64,000 bases of DNA, taken from contig JAOWBW010000190.1 in NCBI GenBank assembly GCA_026119855.1, positions 434,001-498,000 of the forward strand, in the 5' to 3' direction. Of the stretch, positions 10,549 through 22,389 are shown piece by piece. The first letter of the stretch is position 1, and the number at the start of each line of letters is the position of its first letter. The stretch is from Campanula takesimana (lineage: Eukaryota; Streptophyta; Magnoliopsida; Asterales; Campanulaceae). The notes beneath the pieces were generated by a model. The model searched no databases. It was not told the origin of the DNA and was given only the letters and a program-made list of their open reading frames with translations. The position numbers were made by a program, and so were the translations under genes.

Positions 10549-11300
10549 GGGGGGGGGGGGGGGGGGTTTGTTGGTGATTTTAGTGTCATCAACGATTTTA
10601 TGTAATTGAATTTACTAGAGACCAATGCGATCTCATATTAGGCTCGGATATGAGTAAGGGAAAGTGTGGAGTACACACTCATTTTGAGTCAATATGTTTC
10701 GACCACGATAAAGAAGCAGGGGTCAAGGGGGCAGCGCCCCCTTGCGGGGTCAAGGGGCAGCGCCCCTTGTTGGGGTCCCGCTCCCAACAGAGCGGGCGGG
10801 GTCGAGGGGCCCCGAAACCTAAACAGTATTGTTGGTACTCCAATTAATTCCCGCCAGTTTTTCCCGCAAAGGACACTACTGTTGGCTAACAGGTATGACT
10901 GTTTGATGCCAACAGTCATATCTGATCCCTCTTCCCATCTGTTTATAAAACAGATTTTGGTCTCATATTTCTACCACGGAAAACCCTAATAATACTCTAA
11001 GTTTTTTATCTGTGTTCTTGGCCTAAGATACAGATTGTTTTGATTGTCTTATCCCAGTGAAGATTTCGTGAAACCTAGGTTTAAAGGGTCGAAATACTTT
11101 ACTCGAAGAGTGAATTATACACGATTCAATCAATCATCCAGGATTATCAATTTACCCTAAACCCCAAAATTTCTAAAAGGGGGGGGGGGGGGGGGGTTTG
11201 AGTGCGGGATATTATGATATCCCTAAATTCTACGTTGGAAAGATATTGATTTCGTTTGTACGAGTTGGACTCAATTGTTTATACCAGTAAACCAACTCGA

Positions 11301-11344
<44 letters not shown>

Positions 11345-11490
11345 TTATATTTTATATATAAATTTGTGTCATGTGTGTCTGTTGTCGTATATTACAACGA
11401 GCTATTTGTAAGTAATAATACTCTCTTCATTTGTTTCTATCTCTTTCTTTCTTTTTTTTTTTTTTTGTTTGGATGAATAGCAATAATTTT
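10549..11490. other. Repeat-rich non-coding region with GC hairpins
   Basis: Contains G homopolymers (10549-10566, 11179-11196), a (TA)n run (about 11306-11337) and a cluster of strong GC palindromes: near 10725-10743 and 10751-10769 (GGGGCAGCGCCCC class) and CCCGCTC/GAGCGGG at 10777-10796. The text around 10620-11170 resembles an LTR or leader of an unidentified element, but no TSD or coding motif fixes it. Confidence 0.5.
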
Positions 11491-11695
11491 AAGGGAGGGG
11501 CTATTACCACTATGTTTTCTACTTATCCACTACGTTTTTTATAAATAAACTAAATTGCCCTTAGATATTTTAAGGAAACTAATTGAAAGGAATTACCCAT
11601 ACGGAGCTGATCCATCCTCGTGAGCCCGGCCCGTATGTTGTTAGTCCAGTCCATAGGGGTAGCTCGCCTGGCCGAGCTGGAAAAGCACTAAATAC

Positions 11696-13260
11696 TGTAA
11701 GGATCCCGCCCCGCGACGAAGGGAAACGAAAGGGGGTTTTCGTTTCGAATGGCGAAAAACCAAACACGGTTATCACGCAAAACATAACGGAGTCGCCACA
11801 TTTGTTAATTATTTAACCCAACAAATGGAAATGTTAGAGATTCTATTAGTTCGGAGGTCAGGTTACGCCTTGAGAAGAGTTTTACGTCACCCAAGTCGCC
11901 TCGGATAGGACCGAGTCTCCCTAACGTTAGTTAACAAACGTGCGTGTGTGTGTGTATTTCAAAAATGGGAGAAACTGACATTTTAACAAAACTGGTTAAT
12001 TATTTAACAAAAAGGGTTATTTTGCAAACATTCCAGTAAAAAAGGGAAGAGACTGGAAAATGCACTCCCTGGCCAAAGTAGCCGTACGGCTAGGGAGAGC
12101 ATTCCAGGGTTTTTTGACAGTTTATCAGAAAATTGTCCAGTTTCAGGCAAAACAGAGTGTTCTTGCTGAAACTAGACTGAAATGATCATTTTCAATTATT
12201 TTCTTTGACAAAAACATTGATTTAATCATCCCTATGTCATTGATCACAAATTAGACACCAAAAACAAAGGTTTTGGGTGTGATCAAGACAATCATTGGGG
12301 AAATTTGAGAAAGATGATGCATGCCCTTTGGGCCAAAATTGCCATTTGATGAGTAAAGATTGGAACTTTACCATCAAAATGGACTTTTTATGAAAGATTA
12401 ACCTTGAGGGACAACAAAAGCAACATAAAGATCCAATCTTTATGACCCAATCTTAGGGATTTTTGGCTAGATCAAGGTTGGGATGATGAAGATTGAGCAT
12501 TTATCCCCCAACATGATCATCATGGCCTAGTTTGTGTAATACCAACATAAAGACATGAGCTTTCACCTTGATAAAGGGATCTTTAAGCTATTTAGAACAA
12601 GAAATTAAACCATAATCATCCTTAGGTTTGAACCTCTTTCACACAAAAGCATGAAGGGCACCTTGAATCATGCTCATGGTTTAGTTCACATTATATGTAT
12701 ATATGTAAGATATATATGCTTGAAATGGACAAGTCTTGTAGTAATATAATATATGTATGCTTGAAATGGACAAGTCTTGCAAGAATATAAATTTGCTTGA
12801 GAGGAAAAGTCTTACAAGAATGTAAACAAGAACAAGTAATGTGGTTAACAAAGCAAAATAGAGTTGAGATGAAGAGAAGATGGGGGAAGGGGACCTCACC
12901 TATGATGGTTCTAGTCTATCTTCCTTTCCTTCACTCAATTATAAGGGTGATTTCTCTCTCAGACACGATTTCTGCAGAGTTTCCCCTATCTAAATAATAT
13001 TCTTCCCCCTGAAATAATCAGCATGGGGTTCAATTTATAGGGACTGAGGGTTCCCAACATAGCCGTACGGCTCAACCCCTCAGGTACCCAAACAATCCGT
13101 ACGACTCGACTTGGCGAGCTTCTGGATTTTTCTAAGTTTAATTCCAGTTCAGTCCTGGAATATCAGGTTTATCCTAGTGAGGTCCTGGCCCATTGGTTTA
13201 TCCCTAAATGGTACCAAGAATTCCTCTAAAGTGGGTCAAATTCAGATTGGGGTACTTACA
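11696..13260. mobile_element. Solo LTR, 1565 bp, nested in the 5' LTR
   Basis: Starts TGTAAGGATCCC and ends GGGGTACTTACA, giving perfect terminal TGTAAG/CTTACA inverts. It is flanked by a perfect 5-bp duplication AATAC (11691-11695, 13261-13265), which is single copy at the matching site of the 3' LTR. No internal coding region, hence a solo LTR left by LTR-LTR recombination. It contains the self-complementary word AGCCGTACGGCT near 12079 and near 13062. Orientation is not assigned. Confidence 0.9.
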
Positions 13261-13650
13261 AATACCTGATGGTAAGAACAAGAGCCAGCCCGCCCTCGAC
13301 TTGCCGAGCTGGAGGCATAACGCAGCTCGCATAAACCACCGAGCTAGACCCACAAGAGTACAGCTTCTCCACATAAGCTCACCCCATCCAATTATGTTAA
13401 CGTGAAGTATCAGCTCGTCTGATCTAGCTCGTTTCCCTTGCCTGACCTCGGTCTGACGGGCCAACCCTTCACTTTATACCTTCTGGAAGGCCTAGACGGA
13501 TACACCCGTCGTACAGGCCCAGCCCAATGCGATCGCTCGGGCCTCGGTCCAGGAAGAAACCCTAGTAAAGATAAGGATGACCAAGATGACTTGAGGCAAG
13601 GACGAAGTTGACCTCACCATTCCCACACCTTGGAGAGCAAGCCAGCCTTC

Positions 13651-13658
13651 TATAAAAG
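13651..13658 (+). promoter_or_regulatory. TATA box of the Tat 5' LTR
   Basis: TATAAAAG preceded by CCTTC and followed by GGGGACC, about 210 bp before the LTR end. The same box is at 28803-28810 in the 3' LTR. It probably sets the retroelement transcription start about 30 bp downstream. Confidence 0.65.
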
Positions 13659-13863
13659 GGGACCCCCAACATCCATTTAGGAGGTTCACACACTCACTCT
13701 CACTAACTCCTTTTTTTCTTGAACGGATTAATTTATCTCACGCCGGAGGGTCTTGACCAGTGCAACCCTGGCCAAGCTCACGGTGTTCATTTTGCAGGTT
13801 TAACAAGTTCTCTAGGTATCCGAACCGTTGTTCCGGCCTTGATCTCATTTTGTACTCGATCAA

Positions 13864-13883
13864 TTGGTTCCATTACCGGGAAC
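13864..13883 (+). other. Candidate primer-binding site
   Basis: TTGGTTCCATTACCGGGAAC begins one base after the LTR end, where a tRNA 3' end would prime minus-strand synthesis. It is not the initiator-Met site used by the copia elements here. I cannot name the tRNA with confidence. Confidence 0.55.
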
Positions 13884-13964
13884 GTTGGATAGCTTGTTAG
13901 ACCTAAACAGTTCCGGAGAGATTTACCCTTTTGTTCCCAGCTTTTTGTTGTTTCGACGGTCGTA

Positions 13965-15722
13965 ATGGCAGCAAATTCCGAGCGCACTCAATTTGAGTAC
14001 CCTCATATCCCCGGAGTCTTCACTGCTCCGGGAGATTCTCAACCCTTTCAACCCACCAGAGTATTGACTAGAGCTCAGGCTTCCCGTCTAGGCTCACAGG
14101 TAGGGGATGCACCGCTCCGGGAAGGTGAAATGAGAAACGGTGTGCCGCCGGCGGGGACTCATCCCACCGGCGAACGACTAAACATGCCCCAAAACCCCCA
14201 TGTGATCTATACTCAACGCACCGCGGCGGTTCCTCACAATGAAGCCGGACCTAGCATCGTGAATCCCACCGTAATGGCGATGGGGCAAGCGGCGGCGCTG
14301 AATTACCGACTGAGTTTGCTATTACAGATAAAAGAGCTGTACGGAGCTTTGGAAACCTTAGGGCCAGAGCGCATGGTGAATTTACCACCCTTGCCCTCAT
14401 TGCAAGCGCCACGTGTTCCTCTCCAGCCTTGTGGCAATCCCCTTTTGATGAATAGGAATGCCGTGATGGACGCTGGTGAGAAGGAGAGTTAGAACAAGAG
14501 GCCACATCACAGCGAGGATATAGATCGGAGGCTCGCGCTGGGGGCCTCGATGCGGGCAGCACCTATGGCCCGGGAGGAGCAGTTCCATAACCACCTCACG
14601 CCGACCCCATCAATCCCCCACTACGCCGCAATCCCTCCGCCCATCGTTCCCAGCTCGGAAGCGAAGATGACCAGGAGTCGTCACGACCTGAGAACCCAGA
14701 TGCAAGGGATGCTATGCTCCTGGATTTGCAGAGGCGGGTGCACGAGATGGAGAAAGCAAAGAAAACAACGTCCAAGTTGGCAAACACTATGGCCCCATTC
14801 GCTCGGTGGATTCTGGAGATCCCCCCCTCAGCCTACCTTGAAACTCCCTCGCTAAGCAAATACACGGGGACAGAGGACGCCCGTGATCACATTCACACTT
14901 TTGAGGCCATCATGGCCTTAGTATCTCATGATGATGATGTGCTATGCAAGGCGATGGTCAGTACGTTGAATGGGCCCGTGCTAGCTTGGTTTCGAGCTCT
15001 ACCCCCGGGCAGCATTGACAGCTGGGACGAGCTGAGGAAAAAATTTATTGAGAAATTCTCCACAGCAGGTGATCACAAGAAGCGGCCTACTGACTTGGCC
15101 AATGTGAAACAAGGAGAGAATGAGACAAGCATGAGTTTCTATCAAAGGTTTAAGAGCCTCCCCGAGCAAATTGAGGGCATCACGGATGACATGGTGATGG
15201 TTTGCTTCACCGCCGGAATGGGAGACCCAAAACTCAAGTTCGATTTCGACGTGAGACCCCCAGAGACAAAGGGAGACATGTACGAGCGATCCTATCGAGT
15301 TGCTCTAGCTGAGATGGCGCTTAAGAAAGAACCAAGCAAGGACAAGGGCAAGGCCCGAACTGAGTCCACTACAGTAGATGATAAGAAGAGCTATGAAGAG
15401 AATGACTATCACTCTCGACGAGGGAAGAATCGAACTTATGGGACAGAGCATTACAGTCACGGAACCGAGCACAAGGAGGACAAAGTAGACAATTTCACCC
15501 GTTAACTAGAACGAGGAAAGAAATCATGAATGTAGTCGAGCTAGATCCGCCTCGTCCCATGCAAGGACACGAGGAATCCAGGCGAGCTTCAGGAAAATGG
15601 TGTTTCCTTCCACAGAGATTATGGACACAAAACAGAGAGTTTCTTGGCTCTGAAGAAGGCCATTCAGCAGCGAGTTGATTTGGGAGAGCTAGAGCGGTTC
15701 ATCAAGAAGGACAACAAAAGGG
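13965..15722 (+). pseudogene. gag of the Tat element, broken
   Basis: Encodes the capsid/nucleocapsid precursor. The frame opens at 13965 with MAANSERTQFEYPHIPG, meets a stop at 14490-14492, continues in the same frame to about 14690, then must shift to the frame of 14714-15505. The Retrotrans_gag core lies in 14810-15330 (WILEIPPSAYLETPSL, LNGPVLAWFRALPPGSI, FIEKFSTAGDHKK, MSFYQRFKSLPEQI). After a stop at 15503-15505, another frame carries a degenerate zinc-knuckle-like FHRDYGHKTES segment near 15607-15640, which appears to lack the expected cysteines. The rest of the junction is displaced by the solo LTR at 15723. It cannot make an intact Gag. Confidence 0.85.
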
Positions 15723-17177
15723 TGTTGGTGCCCTAGGCACGTTTGTTAAACGTTGTATAAATTATCATTTTATTCATAATAATAAAGAGATAATAAGATT
15801 ATTATTATGGCTCGTGTTTGCTTATAATAATCTCCGTCCCTAGAGCTTGTTAAGCACTAGTATAAAGGCTAAATGATCATGGGATGATCATGTTAGATTT
15901 ATAGGTACTTGTTTGGAACAAGGTACTGGACATGACCCGCGGTATGAGATTTATGTCATGGTCGATGTCATATATAAATCTCATATTAGTTATGTCATTT
16001 GAATCCTTAGACATGAAGTTATTATAGTCTTCCACTTGATGAACATTATGTTTGACATATTCAAACGCTACCTTAACACGGTAGTTATAAAGGGTATGAT
16101 TGGCATAATCGGATTCACGTATGGAAGAATAATAAGCTAAATGGATTTGTCCCTCTTCGGAGAGATGTCAAGCTTGGGCCCCTCGAAGGAATGATGTTGA
16201 TGAAATGTTTGGCCAAACTCAAATGGATTGATTGGATCAATGTCATTTGGATTATCAACATATTCGGAATCGAGAAAGTATTGAACAATACAAGTTGACT
16301 TGTTGACCATGACTTGTGTTCAATGACATCGTGGACAAAGGGATTGTGACATGTTCTAAAAGGAATGCGAACTTGTATCTAGTTATACTATTTGGGTAGG
16401 TATGACGGTTTGCTAGAACCTAATCATATCTTAAGGTTTCATGTTTGAACCCATTGCCAACTTAGTATAATCCTAGAGGGTCACACACAATAGAACGAAT
16501 CCTAAATAAGGACTATATTGGAAATTTGGAAAAATTGGATTTTTCTGGGCCTTTGGGCGACCGCCCAAATGGGCTGGGCGATCGCACAAGAACTTAGGCG
16601 GCCGCACACCTCAGTTTGGGCGGCCGCACAGTGCTGTCGGGGGCAGATTCCTAATTTGACTCGGAATCGAATTTTGGACGGGTTTTAACACAAGTTTCCT
16701 ATTTGGAATATGTCTTACTTGTGTATAAACATCAGAATTCGGCCATAACTCAAACCTAATGTTTGTGCAAGCCTCCAAAGAGTTTGAGAGGGTTTTATTT
16801 TGTTCTATGAAATCCTAGATTGAAGAACAAAATTATACACAAAGAAAATTCCATATAGTTCATATTAATTGTGAAAACGTGTTTCATAATTTGGTCTAGC
16901 AACCAAGATCAAGTGTTCTTGATATTCGTTCGTGGTGTGGATACCGCTAGAGGGTGAAACTTATCATCTTCAAAGTTCGTGATTATTACTATGATCGTGA
17001 TCAAGTTTTCAAGTCTCTATCGAATTCAAGGTTGCAAAATCAAAGGCATCAAGGGTAGTATTCTAGTATTCATATTGTTATATTTGACCTAATCATATGA
17101 ATGGATCTATGGGTTTTGGGTTTCATTAAATTTTAAATGCTTAATTCCGCTGCGCATGTGACTACGAAACCCCAACA
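15723..17177 (+). mobile_element. Solo LTR, 1455 bp, at the gag-protease junction
   Basis: Starts TGTTGGTGCCCTAGGC and ends GAAACCCCAACA, with perfect 5-bp duplication AAGGG (15718-15722, 17178-17182). It is the same family as the solo LTR at 62573-63956: both share CCCTAGGC, TAGGTACTTGTTTGGAACAAGGTACTGGA-like text, TTTGTCCCTCTTCGGAGAGAT, TGTGGATACCG(C/A)TAGAGGG and TTCCGCTGCGCATG. A cluster of GGGCGACCGCCC / GGGCGATCGCAC / GCGGCCGCAC words lies at about 16555-16632. No internal region is present. Confidence 0.92.
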
Positions 17178-17182
17178 AAGGG

Positions 17183-17922
17183 AGCGCGAGAACAAAGGCA
17201 AGACTGACGAGCATTACCAGGAGCGTGCAGCCCGTAAAAAGATTGGTGTCATTAGTGACGAGGCGTTGTCCATCACTGCCTTGAAGAATCAAAATAGTCT
17301 GAAAAAGGTCCCTTTCATCCCCGCCTGGAATAACAAGCAAGAAGAAACCATATATTTCTCCCCGAACAAGCTGGTGGCTAGCCGAACCGCCCGCGAGCAA
17401 CCCATCATGTTAGAAGGGAGGATCGACAACTGCATCATCGACAGACTCCTCATGGATACAGGGGCAGCCCGGGATGTGCTCTTTTATAAGAGCTTTAAAG
17501 ACATGGAGTTGTCCGATAGCATGCTCATTCCCTACGCTGGCCGCTTAGAGGGTTTCACCAACCATAAGGTTGATGTGAAAGGCACATTAGAATTGCTGGT
17601 CAAACTCGGTACTGTCCCTTATAAAGTGCAAGAGCTAGTAACATTTATGGTCATCGACGTCAGCATCGATTATCACGCCATTCTAGGAATTCCAAGCCAA
17701 GTGAGACTGGGCATGGTTGCTTCTCTGCCTCATCAGCGAGTCAAGTTCCCCACACCAGCAGGAATAGGGTGCCTTAGGGGACGAGCCAGGGAGTTTCTGG
17801 AGTATGTTGTAGAAACAAGGAAGGCCAAGAGGAAATGCGAGCTAGATACCCCCGAGGAGAAGGTCACCATTTCCAAGACAATTAAAACCAGAGAAGCCAT
17901 GAACATTGGAGTTATAAAATAA
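17183..17922 (+). pseudogene. Aspartic protease region of Tat pol
   Basis: Retropepsin-type protease that would process the polyprotein. The catalytic triad is visible in LLMDTGAARDVLFYKSF (DTG near 17455-17463). Flanking text SRTAREQPIMLEG, GFTNHKVDVKGTLEL and FMVIDVSIDYHAILGIP fits plant gypsy proteases. A stop at 17920-17922 interrupts the frame, which continues in register to about 18170. It is separated from gag by the solo LTR at 15723-17177. Confidence 0.85.
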
Positions 17923-18380
17923 GTGAAAACCAACGACGAAATCGCCAAGGAAATCATCAAACTCAAGAAAGAAGTGAGCAGCATGATCAAGAAAGAAGCC
18001 CCGGGCATCGTAGAAGAGGAAGTTGAGAAAATAGCTGACATCATCGTAGACACCTTGCAATTTAGGGAAGGACCCAAATTGAAGCCCATTGATGAGCTAG
18101 AAGAGGTCATTATCAATCCCTCTTTCCCCGAGCAGAAAGTTAAAATCGAGAGAACGAGCCAACTTGATTAATCTTTTGTGCGCTAGCACCGACATCTTCG
18201 CATGGCAAGTGGAAGCTATGAGAGGAATCAGGAAATAGATAGCTATGTACGAGCTTAATGTGGACCCAGGATTCAAGCCGGTTAAACAAAAGCGGAGAGC
18301 GTTTTCATCCGACAAGCAGCAAGCCATCAGAGAGGAAGTAAACAAGTTACTGCGGGCTGGGATAATCAAAGAGGCCGTGG
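17923..18380 (+). pseudogene. Protease-RT linker and start of RT, frameshifted
   Basis: The first part (17923-18171) is a charged linker (KTNDEIAKEIIKLKKEVSS) in the protease frame, ending at a stop. 18245-18390 is in another frame and shows ELNVDPGFKPVKQKRRAFSS and EEVNKLLRAGIIKEA, the usual entry into gypsy reverse transcriptase. At least one frameshift near 18171-18245 and one near 18381 separate the blocks. Confidence 0.75.
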
Positions 18381-19238
18381 TTGGCAAATGTGGTCATGGT
18401 AAAAAAAGCAAACGGCAAATGGAGGATGTGCGTGGACTTTACCGACCTCAACAAGGCATGTCCCAAGGATTGCTTCCCCTTACCAAGGATCGATAAGCTC
18501 GTTGATTCTATTGCTAGTCACAACACCCTGAACTTTCTGGACGCTTATTCAGGCTATCACCAGATAAAGGTGGCCGAGCAAGATATTGAGAAAACCGCCT
18601 TCCAGACAAGCGAGGGGACCTACTGCTACAAAAAGATGCCTTTTGGCCTGAAAAATGCGGGGGCCACCTACCAGCGGATGGTGAACAGGGTCTTTAAAGC
18701 CCAACTTGGCAGAAATATGGAGGCGTATGTGGACGACATGGTAATCAAAACCAAGGAAGGAGACCACTGCCCCGACTTGTTTGAGACGTTCTCAACTCTT
18801 TGAGCTAACGAGATGAAATTAAACCCGAGCAAGTGCGTGTTCGAAGTAACCGCGGGGAAATTTTTGGGCTTTATGGTCTCCCAAAGAGGGATTGAAGTGA
18901 ACCCAGAAAAGATCTCTGCAATCCTAAACATGAAGGAACAGACATCAGTTAAAGAAGTTCAGAGGCTCAATGGTCGGGTGGCAGCCCTAGGTCGTTTCAT
19001 TGCCAAGTCGTCCGAACGATCTCTCCTGTTCTTTAAAACTCTCAAAGGCGGCAATGAATTCAGATGGATGGATGAGTGCTCTGAAGCTTTCCGAGAGCTA
19101 AAGATATACTTGAGTCAACCACCGGTACTTAGCAGCCCAGTCCTTGGGGAGACTTTGTATGTTTATCTGGCCACGACGGACTGGGCTGTGGCAGCAGTCC
19201 AAGCAAGGGAGGACAAGGGAATGAAGCCTGTATTCTAA
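18381..19238 (+). pseudogene. Reverse transcriptase of Tat pol
   Basis: RNA-directed DNA polymerase. Motifs in order: NGKWRMCVDFTDLNKACPKD, LNFLDAYSGYHQI, EKTAFQTSEGTYCYKKMPFG, LKNAGATYQRMVN and the catalytic AYVDDMVIK (near 18724-18750). The conserved YVDD is intact. A TGA at 18801-18803 then breaks the frame, which continues in register through the thumb/connection (KLNPSKCVFEVTAGKFLGFM, RLNGRVAALGRFI) to a TAA at 19236-19238. Confidence 0.9.
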
Positions 19239-19560
19239 GTTAGCAAAGCATTGAATGATGTGGAAGCCCGCTACTTTAACGCGGAAAAGTTGGCGTACGC
19301 ACTGATAATTGCTGCTCGGAAGCTGAGAGCATACTTTTCCTCCCATCCGGTTGTGGTTTATACCAACGCTCCATTAAGAAAGATACTACACAAGCCCGAC
19401 AGTTCAGGTCGGTTACTCAATTGGTCGATCGAACTGACTGAGTTCGATATCTCCTACTAGCCGAGAAAAACTCTCCAGGCTCAATCTTTAGCAGACTTTA
19501 TAGTAAATACGACCTTCAGTCTTGACGACGATCTACCACCTCCAGAATTCGAGCCCGGTT
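19239..19560 (+). pseudogene. First RNase H domain of Tat pol
   Basis: Contains VSKALNDVEARYFNAEKLAY, ALIIAARKLRAYF and RLLNWSIELTEFDISY, the usual gypsy RNase H end that follows RT directly. Same register as RT; stops at 19458-19460 and 19558-19560 interrupt it. In Tat elements this domain often loses active-site residues once the second RNase H is present; the acidic residues are not obvious here. Confidence 0.8.
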
Positions 19561-19862
19561 AACCAGGAAACACTATACCATTTGATTGCTGGCAACTTTT
19601 CACTGATGGGTCTGCGGCTAAGAATTGTGGGGCGGGAGTAATCCTGCTCGAGCCCGGGAGCAGCGAGGGCATCGAGAAAATCCTGAGATTCAACTTCCCG
19701 ACCTCAAACAATCAGGCTGAGTATGAGGCATTGATAACAGGGATCGACCTGGCCAAGCATATGGGAATTACTAAGTTACAGGCTCACACCGATTCTCAGC
19801 TCGTTGTGAACCAGTTAAAAGGGGAGTATGAGGCCATCAATCCTGTCCTTTCAAAGTACAAA
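19561..19862 (+). pseudogene. Second, archaeal-type RNase H (5' part)
   Basis: An additional RNase H after the first, with CWQLFTDGSAAKNCGAGVIL, TSNNQAEYEALITGIDLA and LQAHTDSQLVVNQLKGEYEA. This supplies the D, E and D of an active-site triad. A dual RNase H is diagnostic of the Tat lineage. The frame is open but is cut at 19862 by the solo LTR; the domain resumes at 22390 in register. Confidence 0.85.
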
Positions 19863-22384
19863 TGACACGCCCCCAGGTCCCGGGATCCCTAATAGAACCT
19901 CGAACCTGGATGGGAGTGCCTAACGAGAAACAAGAAACTTAACAAGAAACTTAATGACATTTGTTTAACAAACTGACATGATATATATATACTCTAGAGT
20001 AAGGAGCTATACTAGCTCACAACACGAGTTCTAGACAAGAAAATTTAAAACCAAACTTAATACATACACAGCGGAAACATGCCTAGCACATAAGCTGGCA
20101 TCAAGAGTACTATACAAGATGTCTAGTGACAACAAGAACTGAACAAGACTGTCTACCCCAAAATAAGGAGTTACAAAACCCATAATACATCGTCCTCACC
20201 AAGTGTAAAAGGACACAAGCCCCAAAACAAGCACGACCTGCTAAGAAAGCTCCCAACTATGTCGAGCCTCACTGCGCACTATCCTTCCTTTCCTGGGGGG
20301 GGGAAACAAATAAAGGGTGAGATAAATCTCAGTAAGCTATTAGATGCAACTACATGACATGTTATCATGCAATTCAAGTAGATACTCAAGTAATCATTTA
20401 TCAAGTATCATCAAGTAACAAGTATATGAGAGGATAATCCACTCATCAAGTAGCACATAAGGCTAAACAAGCAAGTTATAAGGATATTACTTCCTTCCTT
20501 ATTCCTCCCAAGAATACCATTGTTGTCGAAGCTTGTATTACTTTGACATCACGATCAATAACAGGAACTGATTATTCAATATATATCAGAAGACCCGGTA
20601 ACCAGTGTCATTCTCAATATCAGTACTCATGATTATTCACGAGGTGTTCGGGACGGGAGTTTAGCATTCACTTAAGTCAGGCTTATTGCTCCAACTAAGG
20701 AAGCTATGCCCTTACTATGGCCAGTAGTAAGGGGTCGGGCGGAAATACATAGGGACCCGATTGTCACTTAAACCCAGCTCTCGCGACAAGCGTGAACCTA
20801 TACATTTTCGAACAAGCAAGGAGAACCAGCTGGACTCACACAAGAAAGTACAAGTAGATATTTACTTGAACAACGGGAGAAGAACTAATCCAAATGTAGT
20901 GGACTAGCTCAACAAGGAACATGCTTCAAGTACTCAAGAAGTCACCTTGTTATCAAGCAACTATATGCAATGTTTGCACATACACAACAAGAACATGTCT
21001 CATACACGTTAGTGCTTGTTCATAGCACTTTCTAGTTCACTACCATACATATGTATTGGTGTCAAGCCATGTACAAGATTTTATTATCTTATATTCAAGT
21101 CTTAATCCATTTCTATGGATGTTCAAGTCATGTACAAGCTTTTAAAGGTCTTATACTTCAAGTTATAACTTCCAATCTTTGGACATTCAAACAAGTATAA
21201 GAGTTATACATTTACTCTTACCAAATCCCAATCCTATTCTTAGGATGTTCAAGTCTAAGACCTTATGCTAATGCCTCTAAGGTGCACAATCATTGGATTC
21301 ACAACAAGTATAACACATTAGTGCTTGTTCATAGCACTTTCAAGACATAAAGAAGAGATACTACTCTTATACTTATGTTCTCATTTTGATTCAATAAGTA
21401 TACATGTTTAAGACCAAGTCTGATGCCCTACAGTATCACAACACTTGCTAGGACATCTTATACTAAGGTTATATACCTTAACTAGGGTTACTTCCAACTT
21501 ATACAAACTTTAAACAAAATCTTTGTTTTTCAGACGACTGTGCGGTCGCCCAAAATGGACTGTGCGGCCGCACACAAGCATGTCACTTTCTTTGAAAAAC
21601 CCTTCAGAAAGATGTGCGGTCGCACACTCAATTTTGTGCGGTCGCACAGTATACTAAAATGCGAAATTCTAATTCTTTCCCAGGTTGAAATGTTTTCCGT
21701 CCCAAACGTAGGAGTAACATTTACTAACCATTTCAACAACTCCAAAATACACTAACATGCTCAATTCACTTAATCCAAGTTCTTTCATTATGCTACACAG
21801 AGGAATTATACTCCCGTTGTCCCAAATTTACAAGTACCACAAAAATCACCACAAACACAAAATTAACAATCACAAGTATCGAGAATAACATTTATGCATG
21901 TTATTACAAGCAAGGGGGAGCTAATAACTTACCTAGTCAAAATTCAAGTTGACCAAAACTTATTTTTGTTCGGCCTGGAACGCTCTATTCAACGCCACAA
22001 ATATTAATCCGGGATCAGAATCAAGAACGGAGGGATAATTAAACTCGAGGAGTCGAGAATAGGGAAACTTTTAACCCTAGGTTATGAAACAGAGGAAACA
22101 ACGAGAATGATTTGGGTGAAATGCCTTTCTCAGGCAAACCAAAACTTGATATACATTCAAGTTTCGAAAATTGACACCTAGGCCCCTCAAGTTTCACTTT
22201 TGATAAAAAGACCCCTAAAGTCAAAATTTCACAAATGACCCAAAAGTCAAAACTAGACATTTAACCACCTTAACTATTTAAAGCAGTTAAAGATTTAACC
22301 CAAATAAAACTAGCACATAATATGCAAGTTCAAGTATTTAACAAGTATGTCAAATATTTAACAAGAAATTCGATGGGTGTTACA
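19863..22384 (-). mobile_element. Large solo LTR, 2522 bp, minus orientation
   Basis: Minus-strand start TGTAACACCCATCGAATTTC (complement of the end at 22384), finishing at 19863. Perfect 5-bp duplication ACAAA at 19858-19862 and 22385-22389. Ends beginning TGTAACACCC are common in plant Ty3/gypsy LTRs, which suggests orientation. It carries several GTGCGGTCGCAC / GTGCGGCCGCAC palindrome-like words at about 21537-21650, two of them around CAAAATGGACT. It has no coding capacity; the short open frames inside are incidental. Confidence 0.88.
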
Positions 22385-22389
22385 ACAAA

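Larger units (their letters stand above)
11584..13862 (+). repeat. 5' LTR of the Tat element, split by a solo LTR
   Basis: Begins TGAAAGGAATTACCC and ends GTACTCGATCA (TG..CA). The halves 11584-11695 and 13266-13862 align with the continuous 3' LTR at 28307-29014. The net length after removing the insertion and its duplicated AATAC is about 709 bp. Confidence 0.92.

Noticed and set aside
10666..10989. Open frames across 10650-10990
   Set aside because: They follow GC hairpins and repeat text, differ in all frames and have no motif.
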